A stretch of 64,000 bases of DNA, taken from NCBI GenBank assembly GCA_036677685.1, contig JAVBWA010000008.1, positions 1 to 64,000 on the forward strand, given 5' to 3'. Every line of letters starts with the position of its first letter. Within the stretch, counting starts at the first letter, position 1. This document shows, piece by piece, positions 58,132 through 64,000 of the stretch. The notes beneath the pieces were generated by a model. It had not been told where the DNA came from. It ran no database searches and saw only the letters and a list, made by a program, of their open reading frames with translations. Made by a program: the position numbers and the translations under genes. The stretch is from JAQUBU01 sp036677685 (GTDB lineage Bacteria; Bacillota; Syntrophomonadia; Syntrophomonadales; Syntrophomonadaceae).

Positions 58132-58980
58132 TTAGCGAAATATATCCAGCAAAGTCATAATGAATACGATAAGGCCGACATAGCGATTTATTTTAAAGGA
58201 AGCCAGGTTAACCCGGCTTAAATCCCCGGGTCTGACTATCCAGTGTTCATAGACTAAAATCAGCATTACTATCATTACACCCATATAATACCAGTATCCC
58301 AGGTTTAAAACGATCCCGTTGAGGGTTAGGAAAACCAGCGTAAAAAAATGGAAGACTGCTGAGAAAATCAAAGCGCCTTTCTCTCCGAACCGGGCAGGTA
58401 TCGAGTGAAGGCGGTTAATCCGGTCAAATTCTATATCCTGGCAGGCATACATGGTGTCAAAACCACCAATCCAAAAGGCTACTGCCCAGCCTAATAAAAA
58501 CGGTTCCCAGTCAAAAGTTCCGGTAATAGCCATCCACCCCCCGACCGGTCCAATACCGATAGCAATACCCAAAATAAGGTGACACCACCAGGTGAAACGC
58601 TTGGTATATGAATACAGCCAGAGGATGATTACCGCCAGGGGAGCAAGTTTCAAACAGAGTGGGTTGAGTTGGGCCGCCGCATAAAAAAGTAGCGCGAAAC
58701 ATATAAGCACCGCCAGCCAAATCCGTGAGACTGAAAGCCGGCCCGCAGCTAGAACCCAGTTGGAAGTGCGGGGATTGGCCCGGTCTATTCGGCGGTCAAT
58801 CAGACGATTGAGACAAAGCGCGGCGGTCCGGGCACCGATCATAGCCACGGTTATCCACCACAACTGTCGTACGCCGGGCAGTCCCGGCAGGGCCAGGAAA
58901 GCTCCCAAATAGGCAAAAGGCAGTCCAAACAGAGTGTGCCCGAAATCAACCATATTCAGAAATTCTTTTAGTTTAGTCAA
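58132..58980 (-). CDS. ubiA: UbiA-family prenyltransferase (probable MqnP)
   Basis: A polytopic prenyltransferase of about 282 residues: MVDFGHTLFGLPFAYLGAF at the start, the prenyl-diphosphate site ALCLNRLIDRRIDRANPRT near 55 (NxxxDxxxD-like) and CQDIEFDRINRLHSIPARFG near 178. I chose TTG at 58980, 11 bases after GGAG, overlapping the ubiD stop; an upstream TTG at 59016 is also open. With ubiD and ubiX next to it and no other ubiquinone gene, prenylation of a naphthoate in the futalosine menaquinone route (MqnP) is more likely than 4-hydroxybenzoate. Confidence 0.9.
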   Translation of the reverse strand: MTKLKEFLNMVDFGHTLFGLPFAYLGAFLALPGLPGVRQLWWITVAMIGARTAALCLNRLIDRRIDRANPRTSNWVLAAGRLSVSRIWLAVLICFALLFYAAAQLNPLCLKLAPLAVIILWLYSYTKRFTWWCHLILGIAIGIGPVGGWMAITGTFDWEPFLLGWAVAFWIGGFDTMYACQDIEFDRINRLHSIPARFGEKGALIFSAVFHFFTLVFLTLNGIVLNLGYWYYMGVMIVMLILVYEHWIVRPGDLSRVNLASFKINRYVGLIVFIMTLLDIFR

Positions 58981-60421
58981 TTCCGTAGTCACTCCATTTT
59001 TTATTAACCAGTTCAATTATATCGCGGCTCATTACGATATCTTTGGGCCATTCACGGGTGTGCCCTTCATCAGGCCATTTTTTGGTGGCGTCAAAACCCA
59101 TTTTGGAACCAAACAAAGGCAGAGGTGCGGAGTGGTCAAGAACATCCAGAGGCCCTTCAACGATCATGGTGTCGCGCCGAGGGTCGACATTGTTGAATAC
59201 TTTCCACATAACCTCGGAAACATTTTGCACATTAACATCTTCATCAACTACAACAATGAATTTGGCAAACATCATTTGCCCCATGCCCCAGAGGGAACTC
59301 ATAATCTTTCGGGCATGGCCGGGGAAGGATTTTCTGATCGAAATCAATACACAGTTGTGAAAAACCCCCTCCATGGGCAGGTGCATATCTACAACCTCAG
59401 GCAGTTGAAATTGCAGCAAGGGCAGGAAAATTCGTTCGGTGGCCAAGGCCATATAACAATCCTCCTGGGGAGGTTTGCCCACAATAGTAGCAGGGTAGAC
59501 GGCGTTTTTCTTCCGGGTGATGCACTTTACATGAAACACCGGGTATTCCCCGGCCAGGGAATAATAACCGGTATGATCACCGAAGGGTCCTTCTATTCTG
59601 CTCTCGACCGGGTCAACATAACCTTCCAGGACTATTTCCGCATCAGCCGGAACTTCCATATCAATGGTTTTGCATTTTACCAGATCCACCGGTTTTTTTC
59701 TGATAAATCCGGCAAAAATCAATTCGTCAATATCTTTGGGTAACGGTGCCGTGGCCGCATAGGTAATAGCCGGATCGCCCCCCAGGGCTATGGCGACTTC
59801 GGTTGGCCTGCCCAGCTTACAGTTTTTGCGGTAATTCTGGGCCCCGTCATGATGCATATGCCAGTGCATTCCGGTGGTTTTTTCATCATAAACCTGCAGG
59901 CGATACATACCCACATTCCGCTTACCGCTCTCCGGGTCCCTGGTATAAACCTGAGGCAATGTTATAAACCGGCCTGCGTCTTCAGGCCAGCACTTTAATA
60001 CTGGCAGCCCAAAAAGAGAAGGAGACATATCCACAATTTCCTGGCAAGCCCCACTTTTTACCATGCGGGGCATAAAGGATGAAACTTGAGCCAATTTGGG
60101 CAAAACTTTAACTTTATCAAGCAGTGATTTGGGCATGTTATCAGCTAAATCCAGAAATGAAATTATTTCGCCGGCCAGATCATCCAATTCTTCCACTTGC
60201 AGACTCATAGCCATACGTTTCACACTGCCAAAGGCATTGATGAGCACCGGCAGTTCGGAATCCTTTACTTTTTCGAACAATAAAGCCGGGCCATAAGCTT
60301 TACTGACTCTATCCGTGATTTCGCTTATTTCCAGTTCCGAATCTACTTCAGTGCTGATTCTTTTCAATTCACCGGCTTGATCCAAGACCTGTATGAATTC
60401 TTGTAAATCCTTGTAAGCCAT
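58973..60421 (-). CDS. ubiD: UbiD-family decarboxylase (probable MqnL)
   Basis: A 482-residue prenylated-FMN decarboxylase. The sequence GMYRLQVYDEKTTGMHWHMH near 178, EVAIALGGDPAITYAATAPL near 210, EGPFGDHTGYYSLAGEYPV near 279 and VVVDEDVNVQNVSEVMWKVF near 388 are typical. Arg, Glu and Asp residues of the active site fall in these blocks. I chose the ATG at 60421, after GGGGGGATTTT; the frame extends to 60445. It overlaps ubiA by eight bases and works with UbiX cofactor to decarboxylate the prenylated naphthoate. Confidence 0.94.
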   Translation of the reverse strand: MAYKDLQEFIQVLDQAGELKRISTEVDSELEISEITDRVSKAYGPALLFEKVKDSELPVLINAFGSVKRMAMSLQVEELDDLAGEIISFLDLADNMPKSLLDKVKVLPKLAQVSSFMPRMVKSGACQEIVDMSPSLFGLPVLKCWPEDAGRFITLPQVYTRDPESGKRNVGMYRLQVYDEKTTGMHWHMHHDGAQNYRKNCKLGRPTEVAIALGGDPAITYAATAPLPKDIDELIFAGFIRKKPVDLVKCKTIDMEVPADAEIVLEGYVDPVESRIEGPFGDHTGYYSLAGEYPVFHVKCITRKKNAVYPATIVGKPPQEDCYMALATERIFLPLLQFQLPEVVDMHLPMEGVFHNCVLISIRKSFPGHARKIMSSLWGMGQMMFAKFIVVVDEDVNVQNVSEVMWKVFNNVDPRRDTMIVEGPLDVLDHSAPLPLFGSKMGFDATKKWPDEGHTREWPKDIVMSRDIIELVNKKWSDYGID

Positions 60422-60450
60422 AAAATCCCCCCAGCTAGTATTCAAACAGT

Positions 60451-60510
60451 AAAACAGCCTAAACCGGAATCAAAAATCATGAATAAACACTTAACCGGCA
60501 GGCTGTTTAA
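60451..60510 (-). terminator. Hairpin after the prenyl-synthase-like gene
   Basis: AAACAGCCT and AGGCTGTTT, with an inner CCGG/CCGG pair, flank a 30-base loop just past the 60515 stop and upstream of ubiD. On the minus strand it is followed by TTACTG only, so termination is plausible but not strong. Confidence 0.5.
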
Positions 60511-60514
60511 AACT

Positions 60515-61267
60515 CTATACCACGGCAAATCCATCTATATTGCATAGCAAGCCATGCAGTTTGGTTATTACTTTTTCGAGGGTGCTATTACCGGCATTGT
60601 TTTGCTGCTTTATTTCCTTAAAAATTTGTTCGGTTTCGTGCATATAGTTGTGCATCTCCTGTTGCAGATTTTCAAAAGCCAATAGCTCTATTGACATACC
60701 CAAAGCCAAACCCATTTGCCGGTACATCTCCTGGTTTTCTTCATCGATACCGGTTAATTGGGCAGCGGTTTCAAAAGCCCGCATATATAGAGGACCTCTG
60801 GTCCTCTTAACTGCTTCCAGTTGATCTATTTGGTACTTATGCTGCAAAACCATACCTTCGTTAATTTCAGCCATCATATGCGCAAATATTCCCACCAGGT
60901 GATCGGCTTTGGCCTGAACCAGAAGTTTGAGCATGCGACCGAAAATATAATCGCCCAGCAGAATACTGAACTGTAATTTCTGGTTATGCTCCTGACCCTC
61001 CTTATCATCTTTAACCAGGGCATGAATGCTGTTGGCTAAATACAAAGTTTTAAAAATATTGGCCATGGCAATGGAAATCTGGCGATCCAGACCATTAAAT
61101 CTATAAATACCCAGAACCACTAAAGGGAGCATGTTCCAGGTTACATCACTCTCAAGTTGTTTAATATAATCACTTAAATCTTCCCACCATGGCAGGAGAC
61201 TATTTTTAAATACCACGTCCAGCTCAAGAATTTCCGTTCTAAAATCCCTGGCAAAAATATGTTTCAT
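60515..61267 (-). CDS. Degenerate polyprenyl-synthase-like protein, probably non-catalytic
   Basis: A 250-residue helical protein. SILLGDYIFGRMLKLLVQAK, MMAEINEGMVLQHKYQ and MGLALGMSIELLAFENLQ align with GDYILAKALSMV, RICEGEVIQM and YFLGMAFQVTDDILDI of the synthase at 56356. Both aspartate motifs are lost: the first reads NSIHALVKDDKEGQEH, the second LAFEN in place of DDILD. It could be the regulatory subunit of a two-part prenyl synthase (compare HepS/HepT) or another helical protein. I chose the ATG at 61267, ten bases after GGGAGG. A hairpin separates it from ubiD. Confidence 0.6.
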   Translation of the reverse strand: MKHIFARDFRTEILELDVVFKNSLLPWWEDLSDYIKQLESDVTWNMLPLVVLGIYRFNGLDRQISIAMANIFKTLYLANSIHALVKDDKEGQEHNQKLQFSILLGDYIFGRMLKLLVQAKADHLVGIFAHMMAEINEGMVLQHKYQIDQLEAVKRTRGPLYMRAFETAAQLTGIDEENQEMYRQMGLALGMSIELLAFENLQQEMHNYMHETEQIFKEIKQQNNAGNSTLEKVITKLHGLLCNIDGFAVV

Positions 61268-61902
61268 TACAACTTGTCCTCCCAAGTAATTCTTAGCCTT
61301 ACTCATACTTAGTACATTATACAAAATTGCAGACTTTTTGCCTCGACTTTTTTTATGGAAATTAAATATTTAAACATCCTAAGAAACTGCGGAGCAGTTT
61401 CAACACACCGCTGCAACGAGAAGGGAGACTATAATTCGCTGCCCTGTTTAGTTCATAGGGACCCGACCATTTAGTGTAGAACATATTTTTGCCTCGTTAT
61501 TAGTTCTTAATTAATCTGCCTTTTTATAAACTAAATATAAAAGAAAACTCAGGCATCCTATCCACAAATAACCATGTCTTTTTATAATAAGGAAATTTTT
61601 TAAAAATTTTATTGAATTTAAGCAGGATTTTTACTTTTGGAAGGGAAAGAAACTATTAGGCAATTTTTTGTTTTTATTTTTCCATCCCTAAAATGTTTTT
61701 ACCCAAGTTTGCATAATACGATAAAGGAGGTGAATAGTTTACAAGAACTTTGCAATTTTGCAAAGCGGGTTTTCATTATTATATTTGGCATAGATACATG
61801 GCAGATCAGCGGTTTGGGAACCTGCTGATTATAGCTTAGAAAAGCCAGATAAAACATCTCTAGAAAGAAAGAAAAAATAGAAATATTAAGGGGGAACTAA
61901 AT
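61268..61902. other. Long intergenic region before the thiolase
   Basis: Holds repeat A6 (61374-61500) and an A/T-rich leader. A good anti-SD match AAAGGAGGTGA at 61722-61732 is not followed by a start codon at the right distance. A hairpin ATCAGCGG/CCTGCTGAT lies at about 61805-61831. Thiolase promoter elements probably lie here, but I cannot fix them. Confidence 0.5.
61374..61500 (+). repeat. Dispersed repeat family A, copy A6
   Basis: CATCCTAAGAAACTGCGGAG, then the GCAGTTTC arm and CAACACACCGCTGCAACGAG. Module b follows in worn form (CTGCCCTGTTTAGTTCATAG, GGACCCGACC) and the end is TTTTTGCCTCGTTATTAG. A loose fragment GCCTCGAC lies just before it at 61340. Confidence 0.75.
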
Positions 61903-63132
61903 ATGGCAGAAATTAACGAAGTTGTAATGGTCAGCGCGTGCCGGACACCTATCGGAGATTATGGCGGAACATTACAGTCGGTAAGAGCCAATGAACTGTC
62001 CAAATTAACCGTTGCTGAAGCACTAAAAAGAGCAGGCATTGAAGCTTCCATGGTAGACGATCTAGCCATGGGTATGTGTCTGCACCATGGCAATGGTTCC
62101 TGTCCCGCCCGTATAGTAGCTATCGAATCCGGCTTGCCGGATAGTTCAAATGCTATGATGGTCAATCAGAACTGCGCTTCAGCAATGCGGGCTGTGGAAA
62201 TTGCAGCCCACAACCTTATGCTGGGTAAAACTGAAATTGCGGTAGTGGTTGGCACCGAGAGCATGAGCAATATTCCTTATACCGTACAGAACGCCAGGTT
62301 CGGCTACAGAATGGGAGATGGCAAGCTTCAGGACGCTATGCTTAATGATGGTCTGGTATGCAAATTGGCCGGCGGCATCCATATGGGTGGAACTGCTGAA
62401 AACATCGCAGAAAGATATGGCATATCCAGAGAAGAATGCGACCAGCTTGCACTCATGAGTCATGTCAGGGCATTAGCAGCTAATGATGAAGGCAGATTCA
62501 AGAGAGAAATCATTCCCGTTCCCATAAAAATAAAGAAGAAAGACGCTTTGTTCGAAGCCGATGAGCACCCCATCCGGGGAGCTAGCATGGAGGCTATGGC
62601 CAGATTGGCACCGGCCTTCCGGAAAAACGGAGTAGTAACCGCAGCCAACGCCTCCGGTTTGAATGACGCCTCGGCGGCGGCAGTATTAATGACTAAAAAG
62701 AAAGCCGACGAGCTGGGAATCAAGCCCTTAATGAAACTGGTAAACATCTGCGCTGCAGGCGTTGATGCCAAGGTTATGGGTCTAGGTCCGGCAGTGGCCA
62801 TTCCCAAGGTTTTGAAACAGGCAGGAATGAATTATGATCAGGTAGATTACTGGGAAATCAATGAAGCCTTTGCCGCCCAGGTAATCGGGGTTGGCAAAAT
62901 GATAAAAGAGGAAGCCGGTATTGAACTCAATATGGGTACTCTCGATAAGCCCGGCAACATCAACAACAACGGTTCAGGAATCGGTCTGGGCCACCCGGTT
63001 GGATGTACCGGATTGAGAATAATCGTCAGTCTCTATTACGAAATGGAAAGACTGGGCGCTACTACCGGCGGAGCTTCCCTTTGCGTAGGCGGCGGTGCGG
63101 CTATGGCTTCACTGTGGACCAGAGATATATAG
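61903..63132 (+). CDS. Acetyl-CoA acetyltransferase (thiolase)
   Basis: A 409-residue thiolase, slightly longer than the usual 390-395. The active-site Cys is in MVNQNCASAMRAVEIAAHN near 90, NEAFAAQVIGVGKMI near 323 is the His-side motif and GHPVGCTGLRIIVSLYYEM near 364 holds the second His-Cys pair. ACRTPIGDYGGTLQSVRAN is at the start. It splits acetoacetyl-CoA (or longer 3-oxoacyl-CoA) in fatty acid oxidation, giving acetyl-CoA for Pta-AckA. AAGGGGGAACTAAAT precedes the ATG. The end is followed by a strong hairpin inside an IS relic. Confidence 0.96.
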   Translation: MAEINEVVMVSACRTPIGDYGGTLQSVRANELSKLTVAEALKRAGIEASMVDDLAMGMCLHHGNGSCPARIVAIESGLPDSSNAMMVNQNCASAMRAVEIAAHNLMLGKTEIAVVVGTESMSNIPYTVQNARFGYRMGDGKLQDAMLNDGLVCKLAGGIHMGGTAENIAERYGISREECDQLALMSHVRALAANDEGRFKREIIPVPIKIKKKDALFEADEHPIRGASMEAMARLAPAFRKNGVVTAANASGLNDASAAAVLMTKKKADELGIKPLMKLVNICAAGVDAKVMGLGPAVAIPKVLKQAGMNYDQVDYWEINEAFAAQVIGVGKMIKEEAGIELNMGTLDKPGNINNNGSGIGLGHPVGCTGLRIIVSLYYEMERLGATTGGASLCVGGGAAMASLWTRDI

Positions 63133-63155
63133 ATAAGTTTTAAACCAGAATTATA

Positions 63156-63190
63156 CCAAAGAGGCTATCCCAAAAGGATAGCCTCTTTTT
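63156..63190 (+). terminator. Terminator after the thiolase, formed by an IS end
   Basis: AAAGAGGCTATCC CAAAA GGATAGCCTCTTTTTT. The left half is the terminal inverted repeat of the IS1182 relic, so the insertion seems to provide the thiolase terminator. Confidence 0.88.
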
Positions 63191-63366
63191 TAATCACAAA
63201 ATGATGTAAATCTAGCATAATTAGGATATGGAAAAGAAAGCGAACAAAGATAATATTTAAAGACTACGATATGACCCAAATGTTTCTTCCGATGAATATG
63301 GAAGCCCTGATCCCGCAGAATCATGATTCTGCACCTCAATCCATTTTGGGATTTGGGACAGCCTCT
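63160..63366 (+). mobile_element. IS1182-family relic (internally deleted, MITE-sized)
   Basis: The ends AGAGGCTATCCCAAA (63160) and TTTGGGACAGCCTCT (63352-63366) are 15-base inverted repeats with one mismatch. Inside, the frame from 63256 reads FKDYDMTQMFLPMNMEALIP, the typical IS1182 transposase N-terminus, then QNH before similarity stops. An 18-base perfect palindrome GCAGAATCATGATTCTGC at 63315-63332 marks the deletion point or lies beside it. About 207 bases long, with no functional transposase. Confidence 0.8.
63256..63324 (+). pseudogene. Remnant of IS1182 transposase N-terminus
   Basis: About 23 codons (FKDYDMTQMFLPMNMEALIP and QNH) match the start of IS1182-type DDE transposases, without a proper ATG at the front and without the catalytic domain. 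It is the only coding trace in the element. Confidence 0.7.
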
Positions 63367-63417
63367 CTTTATATTGTTGTGAATTGTTCAGGTTAGAAAG
63401 TCAGCGGGAACAAAAAA

Positions 63418-63463
63418 TAACAGGCCTCACTTGCTTTATTTCAAGTAAAGCCTGTTATTTTTC
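63418..63463 (-). terminator. Terminator after speD
   Basis: AATAACAGGC and GCCTGTTATT, with an inner ACTTG/CAAGT pair, form a long hairpin followed on the minus strand by TTTTTTG. It lies 50 bases past the speD stop. Confidence 0.85.
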
Positions 63464-63512
63464 GTTAAATACTTTCCTGCAAATTCTTCGGTCTACTAAA
63501 ATAGTATCCCTC

Positions 63513-63893
63513 CTAAATATTTGCCACCAAGCGTTCTTCTGGCTGCTCCATTAAACCCCTTTTTATTTCCGATGCCTTAACATAATCGGCACCAAACATT
63601 TTCGCCAGATAATTGCAGGCATCCCAGGGATTAACCTTTTCTCCACAGGTAAATACATCTACAGCCGCATATCCTAATTCTGGCCAGGTATGAATCGCCA
63701 AGTGAGATTCTGAAATTACAACTACTCCACTCACCCCTTGAGGGCTAAATTTGTGAAATACAAATTCTCTAATTTCGGCGCCAGCCTCCAAAGCAGCGTT
63801 GATCATGATATCCTCAACTTTTTTAATATCATTCAACACTCCAAATCGACATCCATAAATCTCCGCTAATACATGTCGCCCCAAAGACTGCAA
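63513..63893 (-). CDS. speD: S-adenosylmethionine decarboxylase proenzyme
   Basis: A 126-residue type 1b SpeD. LGRHVLAEIYGCRFGVLND is at the start; the self-cleavage and active-site segment SESHLAIHTWPELGYAAVDV lies near 62, where the second Ser becomes the pyruvoyl group, and FTCGEKVNPWDACNYL near 82 holds the catalytic Cys. It makes decarboxylated SAM for spermidine; the by-product MTA is the substrate of mtnP at 10036. No speE is in view. The start is TTG at 63893, eight bases after GGAGG. Confidence 0.96.
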   Translation of the reverse strand: MQSLGRHVLAEIYGCRFGVLNDIKKVEDIMINAALEAGAEIREFVFHKFSPQGVSGVVVISESHLAIHTWPELGYAAVDVFTCGEKVNPWDACNYLAKMFGADYVKASEIKRGLMEQPEERLVANI

Positions 63894-64000
63894 TAATGTA
63901 GCCTCCTTCCATATTTTTTATAAATCCCAAACCTCCTTTTTAAAAGTCTTCAAAAAGATACATGTAGAATTTTAGCACATTTCTGTTACATGTCAATAAA

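Noticed and set aside
61730..61828. 32-codon frame with a strong AAGGAGGTGA upstream of the thiolase
   Set aside because: The only in-frame start, GTG at 61730, overlaps the ribosome-binding site itself and no start lies at the right distance; more likely an untranslated leader.

Overview
The window looks like a chromosomal segment of a low-GC, endospore-forming, anaerobic, syntrophic Firmicute. The closest fit I know is Syntrophomonas wolfei or a near relative; this is inferred from gene content, not from a search. The signs are spore genes (gpr, alpha/beta SASP, ylbJ), a thiolase, Pta-AckA, and an EtfBA plus membrane Fe-S oxidoreductase operon of the kind used for acyl-CoA oxidation. There is also a tungsten-type aldehyde:ferredoxin oxidoreductase cluster and haem made by the siroheme-dependent (Ahb) route. 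Most genes are on the minus strand. No rRNA, tRNA, CRISPR array or intact transposase was seen.

Layout: 1-172, start of a NuoE-like subunit. 470-4630, aldehyde:ferredoxin oxidoreductase with two four-cluster ferredoxins and an NAD(P)/FAD oxidoreductase. 5170-6255, DUF421 and DUF4363 proteins. 6899-10827, methylthioadenosine/5'-deoxyadenosine salvage (mtnP-mtnA-aldolase-mtaD). 10901-16854, ftsY, smc, birA. 16996-20858, DUF763, exonuclease, membrane protein, MerR regulator. 20933-24770, yceD-rpmF-plsX-acpP-rnc-radical SAM, with a FapR-like operator before plsX. 25271-32201, ackA, pta, tmcAL, patatin, ylbJ, coiled-coil protein, rsmD (the old 'ylb' neighbourhood). 32560-34000, gpr and its substrates. 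34128-39500, fakA, asp23, rpmB, hslO, a 3D-domain protein, coaD. 39595-39971, an ORF-less group IIC intron relic. 40025-44010, etfB-etfA-membrane Fe-S oxidoreductase. 44390-60421, cheR, hemL, ahbB, ahbA, ahbD, hemB, ahbC, cobA-hemD, hemC, hemA, sirC, tatA, tatC, prenyl diphosphate synthase, ubiX, ubiA, ubiD. Then a degenerate prenyl-synthase-like gene, the thiolase, an IS1182 relic and speD.

How it fits together: the 44-60 kb run groups haem, menaquinone-type quinone and Tat export, which are what a membrane electron-transfer chain needs. The neighbouring ETF and Fe-S oxidoreductase operon would feed acyl-CoA electrons into that quinone. Pta and AckA turn acetyl-CoA into acetate and ATP, and TmcAL uses acetate for tRNA modification. 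SpeD and the radical SAM enzymes make MTA and 5'-deoxyadenosine, which the mtn operon can recycle.

Intergenic DNA carries two apparently undescribed repeat families: a modular hairpin family (A, six copies, one forming the last codons of hslO and one abutting the coaD stop) and a fold-back family (B, two copies). Non-ATG starts supported by ribosome-binding-site spacing are frequent.
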